The notes: generated by a model not told the origin, from the sequence alone. 64,000 bases of DNA from Limnoperna fortunei (GCA_944474755.1 OX104112.1:22842460-22906459), one strand, 5' to 3'. Counted from the stretch's first letter, positions 1-12,869 are shown. Numbers and translations are program-made.

Positions 1-360
1 AAATATATCAACTTCCTGCGGGATCCACTTTTATGGAATACACAACATATAAATCTATCTACTTCCTGGGGGATCCACTTTTATGGAATACACAACAAAT
101 AAAAATATCTACTCCCTGGGGGATGCACTTTTATGGAATACACAACATATAAATATATCTACTCCCTGGCGGACCCACTTTTATGGAATACACAACATAT
201 AAATATATATACTTCCGGGGGACCCACTTTTGGTAGATATAAAACATATAAATATATCTACTTCCTGGGGACCCACTTTTATGGAATACACAACATATAA
301 ATCTATCTACTTCCGGGGGGATGCACTTTTATGGAATACACAACATAAAAATATATCTAT
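1..360. repeat. 50-bp minisatellite at window edge
   Basis: About seven tandem copies of a 50-bp unit containing CTTCCTGGGGGATCCACTTT and TATGGAATACACAACATAT. Units begin at positions 1, 51, 101 and so on, with small indels later in the array. It touches the left edge, so its true length is unknown. Confidence 0.9.
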
Positions 361-592
361 TCCACTTGTAATATAAGAATGTGTGCTTAGACTATATGGA
401 CACAATATCTACAACAACACACCCTCAAGAAATTGGTTGTATTTATTTTACCTACTTTTAAATATATCCAGGCAACGAAATTGTGTGACCACATTTTCAA
501 AAAGGGATCTCGGTTGAGAGATTTGTTGCAAGACTACTCGAGAACTTTTTGTGGAATTCAGTATTGCTGCTAAATATTATGAGTGGCAGCTT

Positions 593-2104
593 ATGTCATT
601 GGCGCGATATTCTTTCGCGTTAATAAAAATAACGTGTTTTTTGTAAAAAATAACGCGTTATTTTGTTAAAACAACGCGTTATTTCTTTCATTTATCGCGT
701 TAAAGACACAAACTATCGCGTTAGTGTATAAAACTAACACGATACACTATTACACCACAAATAACGCGATAGTCTGGACTAATATCGCGATATTTTGGTA
801 AAATAAAAGGTTATTTCTTACTGTAACCGGTTGATTGGCCCTTCATGTCATTTGTTTTTTTTTTTCTATCGTGTTAATAATACTAAATAACTTGTTATTT
901 TTAACAATAACTGTGTTATTTTTACCAAATAATGCGATAGATATTTTGCAAAACAACGCGTTATTAACGAAATAGAAAAAAGCATGGGCTGCTTATCCTT
1001 CCGGAGCATCTGGGTCCAATTATTATGGGCCAATGCAAGACGACGAGCAGTGACCACTTGTAACACTGAAGGCTGTCTTCTATAGTAGATTTTTTTAAAT
1101 TGATGCTTGTTTATGTAGGTTGCAACTATTCCATATCTCAATATCGTTTATTGAGTTCGCGTCGTCGATTGCTTTTCAGTTGTTTTGTGTGTTTTATGTT
1201 GTCTGTTTTTTCGTGCTGTTCTCGTTTATGTGTACTGATTTTGTCTTAGCCATATCTCACTTTGGACATTCGAATGCCCCGTTGGTCCCTCTCTGCTGTT
1301 TTTTGGTCCCTCTCTGCTGTTTTTTTTTTTGCTAAGTACTGCCATACCACCCTTCCTCCCTGGTTGACCAACATCTACATTCCTTTGCATCATTTGCATT
1401 CCTTGTCATGTCATCTTTACCATAATTTTGGGAACTGTGAGAACGTAATTGTCACAGAGTATTCAACTGCCGACTATTAAATGAATCAAAACACTAATGT
1501 TTTAATTTTCACCTCTTTAATTAATGCGTGGTTATAATTATTTCAATTAAGAGCATCTTATTAATGATGAGTTGTATTCTAAACATGCTTAAAGAAAGCA
1601 TGCTTAATGTCTTCTTGCGCAATAATTTACAGTAAATAACACCATGAATTTATTCTAATGAAATAAGCACGTCTTAATTAACCTTTCCTTAATTTTACTA
1701 TTTTAAAGATCTGTTAATTAACCATGTGAAAATAATAAATTGTTTGAAATTAAGACAAGCTTAGCTAATTATAACCCACATCTTCGTGTTAATAACAAGT
1801 TATTAACGTATTATTTAGGACAAACACGTGAAAAATAAAGCGTATTATTTTTAATAACCATGGAAAAATAAGTCAACTGGTGGCCCAAATACGCTTCCGT
1901 AGGCCAATCAACCGATTACGCGTTATAACGCGTTATTAGTACAAACTATCGCGTTATTTGTGGTTTACTAAAGTATCGCGTTAGTTTGTGTCTTTAACGC
2001 GACAAATGAAAGAAATAACGCGTTGTTTTAAAGAAATAACGCGTTATTTTCACAAAATAACACGTTACTTTTATTAACGCGATAGAATATCGCGCCAATG
2101 ACAT
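593..2104. mobile_element. Foldback DNA element with ~260-bp inverted arms
   Basis: The left end (from 593, ATGTCATTGGCGCGATATTC) reappears as its reverse complement ending at 2104. The similarity continues inward for about 260 bp (left arm ~593-850, right arm ~1,880-2,104), including the shared stretch GGTTGATTGGCC. The arms are packed with AATAACGCGTTATT palindromes and TATCGCG motifs. The ~1-kb spacer has short ORFs but nothing that looks like a transposase, so this is probably a non-autonomous foldback or MITE-like element. A clean target-site duplication was not found. Confidence 0.8.
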
Positions 2105-2707
2105 GAAGGTATAATAGTAGTAAATGTGTAACAGTAACAGGTTACCAGATTGTGTACCCCACATAAAGTACAGTACTAAATACTTTGTTGAGTTCTGATT
2201 TGGTCAATAGTGGTTACATGTGAAACAATTTTTTGTCTGTAAGCTCCTGCATAAATTAAGTTTTTAAAAGTGGTAAAATTTTTCTCAGATCTTGCAAGAT
2301 AAAATTTTGGTAATTTTAAAATAATTTAGTATTTTTACATTCACTGCATTAGAAAGTGTAAAAGTGGAAGCGTCTCAAAATGTTCTAAATAGAGCAAAAA
2401 AGGAAATATATGGCATATATAATTTTTTAATGTTGAATGAAGGTTTATTAATTACCTAGCACAGATAAATGCTGATCAATGTTAGAAAGGTATGCAAATC
2501 ACAGAAATGTTAGTACTTTCGCCTATAACTAAAACATTTACTACCGTTCTACCTGAACGGCCACTCATAATATATATACATGTCAAATTCATTGATATTC
2601 GGAAAATTTGTGTTCTACTTTCGTTTTTCGGTAAGACATTAATATTTAATGAACTGTTGCACGAGAATGTAAATACGAATATATTAGGAAATTTCTGCAT
2701 AGAATAA
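2105..2707. other. No recognisable feature
   Basis: AT-rich unique-looking sequence. The only open frames are short, overlap on both strands and lack domain-like composition. I see nothing that supports a gene. Confidence 0.6.
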
Positions 2708-4665
2708 CTAGAGGCTCCCAGGAGCCTGTATTGCTCACCTGAACCTGAAACCAAACAACCCTTTTCTATCCAGCTTTTCTTTGCTATAAGGAATTGCCCA
2801 ACACTTCTGCAAAAGTCATTAATGTTGACCTTTTAAGGGAAATAATTCATATAAGGAGGAGCTTTTGATGCTTAGAGGGAGAAGGGAGGTTCACTTCAAA
2901 TTTGCTGTACCTGTTATACTTTTTTAACTATCAGTCGAAAACTCTCTTGACTCCCCCCCCCCCTCCCGCCCATTTTCTATTCTATTTTAAGCTAACGTAG
3001 CTATATAGGTAGTCAGGTGTCATGATTTGCACAATTTTGGTAGAGGACGTCCTAAAGATGATGTGTGCAATGTTTCAAAGCAGTCCTTTAATGTGTTAAA
3101 GAGGAGAAGATTTTTTAAAATCAATTAAATTTGATTAAAAAAATGTTCAAGGAGAATAATTCCTAAACGGTTCATCAGACAATCTTGACCCTAAGTCATT
3201 TGTGTAGCCCTCATAGAGCAGAACAATTAAGCAATACTAACTTTTTCTCTAGTTCAAATAATTTTCAAGATTTTAAAGCAAAAATGTCAAAAATAATCAA
3301 TTTTTACAATTAAAGGGCAATAACTCCTATAAGGAGTCCTCATACAACTTCAACCCAATGGACTAGTGTTTCGTAGAGCTTTTGATGCCGATAAAAGCAT
3401 GTCTCTTGGGTTTTCCTGTATCTGTTACACTTTTTTAAATATAAGCCAAAAACTGTATTTTACCGCCCCCCCCCCATTCAATTTTTAGCCATGGTGGCCA
3501 GGTTGGTTAATCTGCAGCCATGGTTGGTGCAAACTTGGTTGAGGACATTTGACAGATGATGTGTACAAAGTTTCAAAGCAGTACTTTCAGTTGTTTAAGA
3601 GGAGAAGATTTTAAACAATCAATTTAAACCGATTAAAATAAACAGTCCAAGGGGAATAACTCTTAAACGGTTAATCAGACATTCTTGACCCTAAAGGCAG
3701 TTTTGTAGCCCTTATAGAGCAGAACAATTAAGCAATGCTAACTTTTTCTCTAGTTCTAATAATTTTCAAGATTTTGAGGCAAAAATGGCTAAAATCAACA
3801 ATTTCGACAATTAAAGGGCAATAACTCCTATAAGAAGTTCTCATACAACTTCAACCCAATGGAGTGTTTCGTAGAGCTTTTGATGCAGATGAAGGCATGT
3901 CTCTTGGGTTTTCCTGTATCTGTTACACTTTTTTAAATATAAGCCAAAAACTGTATTTTACCGCCCCCCCCCCCATTCAATTTTTAGCCATGGTGGCCAG
4001 GTTGGTTAATCTGCAGCCATGATTGGTGCAAACTTGGTTGAGGACATTTGACAGATGATGTGTACAAAGTTTCAAAGCAGTACTTTCAGTTGTTTCAGAG
4101 GAGAAGATTTTAAAAAAATCAATTAAAACCGATAAAAAAAACAGTTCAAGGGGAATAACTCTTAAACGGTTAATCAGACAATCTTGACCCTAAGGTCATT
4201 TTTGTAGCCCTCATAGAGCAGAACAATTAAGCAATGCTAACTTTTTCTCTAGTTCTAATAATTTTCAAGATTTTGAGGCAAAAATGGCAAAAATCATCAA
4301 TTTTGACAATTAGAGGGCAATAACTCCTACAAGGAGTCATAATACAACTTTGACCCAAAGGAGTGTTTTGTAGAGCTTTAGATGCTGAAGAAGGAAAGTC
4401 TGTTTGGTTTTCCTGTATCTGTTATACTTTTTGAACTATAAGCAAAAAACTGTATTTTGACCCCTCTATTCTATTTTTAGCCATGGCGGCCATGTTGGTT
4501 GGTCTGAGGCCATGGTTTGGGCAAACTTGGTAGAAGGCATTTTACTGATGATGTATGCAAAGTTTCAAAGCAATCCCTTCAGTGGTTTTCGAGTAGAAGA
4601 TTTTTGAAGAAAAGTTAACGACGACGACGACGACGGACGACGACGGACGCCAAGTGTTGGCTAAA
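2708..4665. repeat. Interspersed repeat with ~500-bp internal period
   Basis: It begins with the small hairpin GGCTCCCAGGAGCC followed by TGTATTGCTCACCTGAACC and ends in a GAC-rich run (4,619-4,650) followed by GCCAAGTG. Inside, a block repeats at ~500-bp spacing: GGGCAATAACTCCTATAAG occurs at ~3,316 and ~3,817, and a variant at ~4,315. Poly-C tracts and TTTTTAGCCATGGTGGCCA occur at ~3,480 and ~3,980. No coding capacity is visible. It resembles interspersed repeats common in bivalve genomes, but the class is unknown to me. Confidence 0.75.
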
Positions 4666-5545
4666 CATGGTAAAAATAATATACATAATGTATTTACCTG
4701 ATTTTTTTCTTATTTGTTCAACAATCCCAGACACGTCTACCCGCCTGTCAACATTCGTCCTTGACACAAAATAACTTGATACAATTCAGTTTAAATGTCG
4801 ATCGATAAACCATAACATAGTGTGCAGATTGTTGATAATATACATTTTTCACATATAACAACCAACTAATACAAAACTAGGCATTGAGTGGCGGAACCAA
4901 AATTCGCCCGGAACTATAGGCACCCCTTAAACTTCGACCACACATTTTATAACAATATTTTCAAAACTTGAATGGCAAGTTAAATGATATTTAAAACTTG
5001 GTTTAAAATATTATAAAATACCCCGGGCTTAAAAGGGGGGGGGGGGGTAGAGTATTTTTTTTAATGTTTTGTCAATTTTTAATAATATTTCGTTGAATGT
5101 ATATTAATGTATATTGAATGTGAATGTTTATTACATCGCGGGGATGTGACGTGGCTTTGGTGGCTCGGTGGCCGAGTTTTCAATAAAGTTAGTAATATTC
5201 TACTGACACTAAATTACGTGTGCTATCTTAATATTGCGTTTAAGGTGTGATCGCGACGCCATTTTTAATTAATACCAAGTTCCATGTGAAGGTCGATTTT
5301 TTCGCCGAGTATTACAACTTTTCAGCGTAGATACGTATTAGATAGTATTGAGGCAGTGGGTGAGGGTCTGGTCTGATTGGCTGCCCACGAATATTCGATA
5401 GATATTACATGGTCTACAAAAAATGGATTCGATACACTCTAAGTGACCAGAGTATTATTGATATTGGTCATCGACATTCGTTAGAACGAATAATCGTACC
5501 TTCGCCTCTTTTTAAAAACACAAATCCCTCTGTACATGATCCGTT
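4666..5545. other. No gene; poly-G tract and short SINE-like scrap
   Basis: Contains a G-run near 5,034-5,047 and, at ~5,155-5,176, GGTGGCTCGGTGGCCGAG, which matches the 5' (A-box) end of the SINE found elsewhere in the window. Otherwise nothing recognisable. Confidence 0.5.
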
Positions 5546-5640
5546 CGATAGTCCGAAGGGGCAATAGTCCAAAGGGGCAATGGTCTGAAGGGGCAATTGT
5601 ATGAGGGGTCATTGGTCCAAAGATTCATTGGTCCGATAAA
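5546..5640. repeat. Short ~18-bp tandem repeat
   Basis: Five or six degenerate copies of a unit like GTCCGAAGGGGCAATA, with later copies diverging (GTCCAAAGATTCATTG). Confidence 0.75.
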
Positions 5641-7070
5641 TATCTTTTTGGTGCAACGCGCTCATCCATAATATAACAAAACCCGACCGCCCGTGTGGGC
5701 AAGCCGCGGACGAAAATTTTCGTATGGAAGGACTATTAATCGGATAATTTATGAGAAAAATAAAAAAATAATAATTAAACTAATGAAAAATCAAACAATT
5801 AACTTTATAGGAGCAAACTATCATATTCTACTCTACGCAATAGGAATTTTTAGCCCTTAAAAGGGGGGGGGGCTAGATTGTGATTCAAGTAAAACTTAAA
5901 CATAGTCTCTTTGAACCCCTTTTTACAGAGTGAAATCGTTCTTTAATTCCAATGTCTTGACATCTATCAAAACATCCAAACAAAAATACAAGTCCTCTAA
6001 TAGTCATACAGCTATCACAGGAAGTGTCAATTGTAAATGCCACATTCAAGAATTTTTAAAAACGTCCATTCTTTTTTCCAGCCACTCTTCTGTTTTGGTC
6101 TTTGACACCCAATGTCATATAAAAGCCCCGAAATGATAGCCCAAAAGTTCATATTCTTAAACTATGGTCTTCATGCTAGCAGGCAATGGAGCTGTCAAAT
6201 AACAAAATATTAGACAAATAAGATCATTATCGTCATGACTTGGTACAGATATTACAAAAGAATTGTTGTTTCAAATAAACCAAAACTCCATTCTCCGTTG
6301 TTATGTCATGATCCCATGTACAGATTAGTAAAAACGTTTTAAGCTATAAAAAGTCGTCTAACACACTTCTGTCTTGAAGTCTGAATCGCTCTACCAAAAG
6401 TAAACAAATCTGAATTTGAAGTATCCAAAGAATATCAAACAGGATACTTACGAAGAACTTACACCAAATAATGCATAGCAGTCATATCAGTTATGAATGT
6501 TGAGGTTATCTCCCTTAGACTGGACATATTTTTGATTTTAAAAATAGAGAACGTGTATTAATTGCCAAATCTGGTTAATTCAAAACTAGCCTGAATGTAT
6601 TTTTATAATAATTGTATAATAACTGGTTTATGTTTGGTTTATCCACTCATTAAATTTTTGATTCAGAGAAAATATCGGACGACGCTATCTGAACATGTGA
6701 TAGTCAAAAAACAACATAATTCATCTTTGATTCTCAAAAAAGGATAACTATTTTTATTGATAGCATTGCTTTGTTAGCAGACAATATGAATATTTGTGCG
6801 TGAAGTCATGGACCGTAGATTCATTGTTTAAAAAAAATGTTCACTGCGCACATTTTCACTATACCAAATGTTCATTATATCTAAGTTCCATTACATTAAT
6901 ACCAGAGTCCATAATGTTTCGACAGAATAATACCACGACGCATTGTTCCGAATGTCAATGTTACCTATGTACATCGCTTAGACGCTTCACATTAGTTTTT
7001 GAAATAATATAATTTTAATATTATTCCAACACACCGTTAAGGCGTCTTCGATTTTGATGGATAATATTGC
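5641..7070. other. No recognisable feature
   Basis: Unique-looking AT-rich DNA with a G-run at ~5,861 and small ORFs (e.g. 5,930-6,136 and 6,794-7,012) that show no domain, no Kozak context and no splice partners I could link. Confidence 0.55.
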
Positions 7071-7331
7071 ATGTTTGTTTGCATGATGTTTAACGCCACT
7101 TTCAGAAATTTTCAGCTATATCATAATGTCCATTTTTTATTGGAGGAGGAAGCCGGAGTACCCCGAGAAAACCTCCGACCTGCGGTGGGAAAACTGACAA
7201 ACTTTGTCAATTAACATTGGAGTCGATTACACGTTGCCTGCAGTGAGAGTCTAACCCACAACATCAGTGCGGACAAACCACGTGATCAATAGTAGACGAA
7301 CTACCTTAACCACTCGGCCACCGAGGCTCCC
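7071..7331 (-). mobile_element. tRNA-derived SINE, near full length
   Basis: Read on the minus strand it starts GGGAGCCTCGGTGGCCGAGT (A-box-like) and continues through the CACGTGGT region to the CTGCAGGCAACGTG region, the GGAGGAAGCCGGAGTAC complement and a tail ending near a CAAACAAACATGCA stretch. It is the same family as the copy at 28,966-29,230. The tRNA-related head indicates Pol III ancestry. It resembles the V-SINE-type elements reported from molluscs, but family membership needs a database match. Confidence 0.85.
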
Positions 7332-8202
7332 TGATTGGAAAATAATAATCGTTTTTGGTTTAGACCACAATTCTCATGTCAGAAATTTATTCACAGCCAT
7401 ACATTTGATCAATAAAAAAATTCAATTAATTGCTAAAAAATATAGAATTCAACAATTAACATCGGCAAAATGAACCTTACGAGAAAAGGACCATTGGAAC
7501 ACAAAATTTCGTTAGTACTACATCATGATCTATCTTTTTTCCTTAATATCAAACGAAAAATATACTCGTCTTCTGAAGTAGGAAAAACAACAGTCTTAAA
7601 CTCGATACCCTCCACTCCGATTAGAAAATGTTTTAGTTCTTTTCTATTCCGGATTGATATCCAACGCTGAAATTCGTTGTGGGCCAACCAATATCATTTC
7701 AATATCAATACCATCCACTTAAAAAGACAGTATATTTATATGATAATCCCCCTCCCCCCAAACAGAGACCGGCGCGGCCCCGAAGTCAGTCTACTTGGGA
7801 AATTAACTTATGTTTATAATGACTAACACGTGATGATAATTTACTACATATTTACTTCATCGTTATAATCCCCCTTTACTACTTGAACTGTATGTTTGCT
7901 TGGAATATTTGTCGATAAGTATATTTAATTAATCATACACAATGTTGCCTCTTTCTGATTGGTTAAGACGAAACTTTCTCGATCGTACCCAGAGCAATTT
8001 GACTTAGTCCTATTATTTATAAACCTGTTATTGACTATTCCTACGGTTTCCTAAGGTGTAAAGGGAGCTCGTCCATTATTGATTAATCTCGACCGTAGTC
8101 CAGGGTCACCTTTACTGATCAAGACACACACAACAAGAGACACTGCGCTTTATTAGTTCTATGCTACTTTCAAAAATGTGTTTTTGGCTTTATATTTTTA
8201 TA
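7332..8202. other. No recognisable feature
   Basis: AT-rich sequence with small ORFs (7,267-7,473 and 7,470-7,670), the first of which runs out of the SINE. Nothing supports a gene. Confidence 0.5.
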
Positions 8203-10568
8203 TTAGGCCACACCAAATAAATTTCTTGTTCTTCGGACCCGACCGCACATATTTTATCGAAATCGAAACAATAATATTAGAAAACATTCCGCTCCCCGCT
8301 CCCGGAAAGTCTTCCGGAAATTTTTTTTATTTTACTCTTTGAAATCGTAATCTTGTGAACGCTTAATGTAACTGCCGTTTTATTGCATCACAAACAAAAA
8401 TAATGATGTATTTTGAAAAAGGAAAAGAAACAATCATACCGTGTTATTAGTGTGGATTTTGTCATAAAGGACAAAACATGGCGATTTATTTTAGTGGTGG
8501 TGCGTTGGCACAGCTTTTGCAAGATGTGTCAAAATCAAACATGTCGACCATCGCCGTAAGCGCCGACATAATAAACGTTAAACGTGGTTACAGGAACATT
8601 TAAATAAAAAATGTGAAATAAAAGTTCGTGAGTAATATAGATTGCCAGATAGAGCGGGATTGCCAGAATGATGAACAAAAAACTTAATTCGACTGACACC
8701 ATTTAACTTTTGGTTGCAACAGCATGGTGAACTTTAAGCCTCAGTATACGTAATGAAGCACTTTCGATGTCTGTTTATCTCCACCAAGATAAAAGAAAAT
8801 GACCACAGAAACTACCATGCTTATCAAATTTGTTGACATTGTTGCAAGGCTTGTGATATGTCCAAAAAAGAAAATGAAATGACTTGTAATGGTTGTTCAG
8901 TGTTATTTGTGGAAAAGTTAAAGTAATTTTTATTTAGAGTCTGCATATAACTGTTTGAACTGGTTGTTGTCTTATTGTCATTTTTCATATATATCTCTGT
9001 TTTCTAATGGCTTGCATGGGAATTTTTTCTCTCAAATATTGGACATTGGACACCATGTATCTATAATTTTGGATTGTCTTTAGTTGTTCAATCAAAAGGG
9101 AAAGTCTCACTATATGGGAATATTACACCAAACACAATGAATGGGATATAACTTATTTTATGACATTTTTAAATTCATTCCTCTAGAAATCTCCATCAAT
9201 AAATGATGTTCAGTGTAGCCAGTTGTGCATTTTAAATAAGGTCTAAAAATATATTTTTGCAAATGAAGATGTGACAGGCATTCTTTTGCTTCCAGCTGTC
9301 TCTAATGCTTTGAAAGTCATATATGTAATATCTCGTATATGACTTACAATACTGAATTGTTTAAAAGGTGCAATTGATTGTACATAATTTGAATAAGGCC
9401 ACGCCGAATTAATTACTTGTTCGTCGGACCGCCCGCACGTAAAATTATTTCAGAAAGAAATAAATAAATTTCTTCGCTCGCATTAACCGGAAACCCGCCC
9501 GCGTCCAGAACCGGAAGTTGTCTTAAAAAAAATCTTCTCCGCGTTTTACGATTTTCATCCAAGTGCTCCGATAGCTGGAGATTCATTCAGAACTTAGAAG
9601 GTTAAAATACCGTTTTAGTCCTCTATAAAATCAAAACCGAAAGTAAAATGTAGAAAACAATGACAGAAAACAAGTGTGTGGTTGTGGCAGCAGTTGCCAC
9701 ACAGTTTAAAGTACTGATACCAAATACAAATGTTATTTTTTACTGTTTGCTATTGTTAATAAAGACTGGTAGTCTTTTATTATTTCTTTTTAATCAATCT
9801 TGAAATTGCCTTGCCAAAAAGATTTGGAGACATAACTGAATAGTGGAATGGGATGTCTGTTGGTTCGTCTGTACCTATTGATAGAAAGCAAAGGCAGCAT
9901 CTTTTCAAAAGAGAAAAAAAAATTCAAGACAATTCTTTTCTGCTATATAATTTATTAATCAATTGGCTAAGTCATAAAACACTGAGAACAAGCACGTGCT
10001 TAATATCAAATAATTGTTTTTTATTTCAGTTATTTTCTTCAAAATAAAAAAAAAATCGCTCTCTCGCATCAGTTTAACGATGAAAACCTGAAAAAAATCT
10101 TTTTAAAAAATTAAAAACATGTCGCTCGCCTTAAAAAAAATCATCCGCTCCAAAAAATCAGAATTTAAAAAAAAAATCTAATAAAAAAAATTTCGCTCGC
10201 TCGCTCCTTATTTTCAAAGTTAAAGTCCGAAGAACAAGAAATTAATTCTGTGTGGCCTAATGAACTCATAATTACAAAACATAATTCATTTATTCATTTA
10301 CATCCTTTGGTCAATTTCAGGTAAACATAATATGCCAAATTCTGAAAGAAAATCACATTAAACTGAATTTTACAAATATATACATTGATGAAAGTACATT
10401 TTCTTATTTAAAAAAAAAGAAAAAAAAGTTATCGCTCGCCTCAAATTTTTCTGTTCGCCTATGATTTTTTTTAAAATACCAATAATAATATTAAAATTAT
10501 TATTTCGCTCGCTCGCCCCGTTTTAAAATGACAAAAATCCAAAGAACAAGAAATTAAATTGGTATGGC
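8203..10568. mobile_element. Outer inverted-repeat element (TTAGGCCACACC termini)
   Basis: The left end TTAGGCCACACCAAATAAAT plus TTCTTGTTCTTCGGA at 8,203 is mirrored by a reverse-complement end at ~10,535-10,568 (CCAAAGAACAAGAAATTAAA then TTGGTATGGCCTTA). Next to the inner face of the right end is a CGCTCGCTCGCC motif. A second left and right pair lies inside (9,397 and 10,260), giving the order L-L-R-R expected from nesting. The pairing of particular ends is inferred. Confidence 0.55.
9397..10260. mobile_element. Inner inverted-repeat element of the same family
   Basis: The left end AAGGCCACGCCGAATTAATT is at ~9,397. The right end, CCGAAGAACAAGAAATTAAT followed by TCTGTGTGGCCTAA, closes at ~10,260. 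Right-end-proximal DNA carries repeated TCGCTCGC motifs and A-rich runs. No transposase is visible, so it is probably non-autonomous. Confidence 0.6.
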
Positions 10569-10611
10569 CTTATTGTCTTATAAATGTTATTTCTCATGTT
10601 TACTCTGTAAA

Positions 10612-10830
10612 TCTTTGGCGAGTGGTTAAGTTGTTAGTTACTAGTATCTCCCTTTAATAACCGGCGTGTCACAACTGAGGTTTAAAAGCTGGAGCCTGAC
10701 CTCTTGCAGGGTATACTCCACTCCAGCCTTAAATAACAAGGATAGTTTTTATGCGAATGTAAGGTCGGGCATTTCTAGTGAGTACTTCAATAAAAAACTG
10801 GACGCCATTATAACTGGTTATATCTTTAAA
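10612..10830 (+). mobile_element. Degraded SINE copy
   Basis: Landmarks of the SINE survive in order: GGCGAGTGGTTAAG (head), CTTGCAGGGTATACTCCACTC, AAATAACAAGGATAG, AAGGTCGGGCATTTCTAG and AAAAACTGGACGCCATTATA. It is strongly diverged from the copy at 28,966-29,230, so it is an old insertion. Confidence 0.75.
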
Positions 10831-11039
10831 ATATATAAAACATTGTGATGAGAGTGGGTAATGAATATAGATGAAATATTGCTCGTTATCAATCAATCAA
10901 TCAATATTCAGACAAGGAGGATGGAAACAATAAACGTATCAGGATACAACAGCCAACGAACTTTGAAACGAGGAATGTCAATACCTGTATTTTATGACTA
11001 AATGCATAAGGGCTATTTAAGACCACTTAAAGATTTTAT

Positions 11040-12230
11040 CTAGACCAATCATTTACTGATGACCAATTCACAGTTTGTACCTAGACAAATTCGTCACTGA
11101 GGACCATTCCACAGTTTGTACCTTAACCAATCAGTCACTGAGGACCACTTCACAGTTTGTACCTAGACCAATCGGTCACTGAGGACCATTTCACAGTTTG
11201 TTCTTAGACCAATCGGTCACTGAGGACCATTTCACAGTTTGTACTTAGACCAATCAGTCACTGAGGACCATTTCACGGTTTGTGCCTAGACCATGCAATC
11301 TGTCACTGAGGACCATTTCTCAGCTTGTACCTATACCAATCGGTCACCGAGGACCACTTCACGGTTTGTGCCTTAACCAATCAGTCACTGAGGACCACTT
11401 CACAGTTTGTACCTACACCAATCGGTCACTGAGGACCACTTCACACTTGTACCTAGACCAATCCGTCACTGAGGACCACTTCACGGTTTGTACCTTAACC
11501 AATCAGTCACTGAGGACCACTTCACGGTTTGTTCTAGACCAATCGGCCACTGAGGACCACTTCACGGTTTGTACCTAGACCAATCGGTCACTGAGGACCA
11601 TTTCACAGCTTGTACCTAGACCAATCGGTCACTGAGGACCACTTTACGGTTTGTACCTAGACTAATCTGTCACTGAAGACCACTTCACGGTTTGTACCTA
11701 CACTAATCCGTCACTGAAGACCACTTCACGGTTTGTACCTAGACTAATCCGTCACTGAAGACCACTTCACAGCTTGTACCTAGATCAATCGGTCACTGAG
11801 GACCACTTCATAGCTTGTACCTAGACCAATCGCTCACTGAAGACAATTTCACATTTTGTTCCAAGACAAATCGTCCATGAGGACCAATCCACAGCTTGAA
11901 CCAACACCAATCGGTCACTGAGGACCACTTCACAGCTTGTACCTAGACCAATCCGTTACTGAGGACCACTTCACAGATTGAACCAACACCGATTTGTCTC
12001 TGAAGACCATTTCAAATTGTGTACCAAGACCAATCCGTCACTGAGTTCCACTTCACAGCTTGAACCTTCACCAATCGGTCATTAAGGAATACTTTATAAT
12101 TTATAACTAGACAAATTGGTCACTGAGGACTACTCTAAAGAGTTTGCCTAGATCAATAGCACACTAAGGACCACTTGACAGTTTATACCTAGACCAATCC
12201 GTCACTGATTACCACCTAACAGCTTGTACC
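11040..12230. repeat. 41-bp minisatellite, ~29 copies
   Basis: Tandem copies of a 41-bp unit containing GACCAATCGGTCACTGAGGA and CCACTTCACAGTTTGTACCT. CAGTTTGT recurs at 11,112 and 11,153, for example. Units decay toward the right end (after ~12,060). A 98-aa frame through the array is a by-product of the repeat. Confidence 0.92.
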
Positions 12231-12236
12231 TATTTT

Positions 12237-12640
12237 TGCAGTGACGAATCCAGGGGGGGATTAAAGGGCGTGCACCCCCCTTTAAAAAAAAAGGAATGGA
12301 AAAAAAGAGAACAACAAACGCCAAAGGCAAAAATGTAATCCCCGCTCCTCCTCGCCGTAAAATTAATGCATTAACGGTAATTCGTTTATTATGATGTCTC
12401 TTTTGTATAATTTACCAAATAAAGGTTACTGAACACTATAAAAATCTTGTATTAACTAAATTCATTTTGATGCTTGGAAATTGCGACAATGCAGTCTTTG
12501 CTCCAACTTTTCTAGCCCCCCCCCCCCCCTGGCGTAAATGCGCATCTGCGAGGAGCGGGAGGACCACTTAGTTGATCTCCTTTTCCGATATTCCCTTTTT
12601 ACGCCCCCCTTTAGAAAATCCGGTATCCGCCCCTGTATTG
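12237..12640. mobile_element. MITE-like element with C-rich inverted ends
   Basis: The left end has CAGTGACGAATCCAGGGGGG and GGGCGTGCACCCCCCTTTAA. The right end has TTTACGCCCCCCTTTAGAAA and ATCCGGTATCCGCCCCTGTA, so the ends are imperfect inverted complements (GGATYCGGGGGC-type). It has no coding potential. It resembles small inverted-repeat elements common in molluscs. Confidence 0.5.
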
Positions 12641-12712
12641 GTTAGCGGCGTGTCCAGGTTGAGATTATAAAGTCCAACTACCAGAAGGGTATGCTTGATT
12701 CCAAAAGTAACA
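12641..12712 (+). repeat. SINE fragment
   Basis: TTGGTTAGCGGCGTGTCCAG, GTTGAGATTATAAAGTCCAA and AGAAGGGTATGCTTGATTCC resemble the middle of the SINE head (B-box-to-body transition). Very diverged, so low confidence. Confidence 0.4.
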
Positions 12713-12772
12713 ATACTAAAATATCTCATTACTTTTTTCTTTAAATATCATTTATACTTTAAACAGATATAT

Positions 12773-12869
12773 CATGTCTGGAAGGGGTATTTGTGAAAAA
12801 TACAAGTATTGAGAGATGAAATTTGATTCTCGATACTGGTATTTTTCAGAAATATCCCTCCCAGACATG
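12773..12869. repeat. 97-bp long hairpin
   Basis: Two ~43-nt arms that begin CATGTCTGGAAGGGGTATTT and end AATATCCCTCCCAGACATG pair with about five mismatches around a short loop (TGAAATTTGA). The shape would suit either a small foldback transposon or a hairpin precursor RNA. There is no evidence of transcription. Confidence 0.8.

Noticed and set aside
11282..11578. 98-aa + strand ORF with repeated VTEDHFTVCT-like motif
   Set aside because: It lies wholly in the 41-bp minisatellite, and the repeat explains the peptide periodicity.
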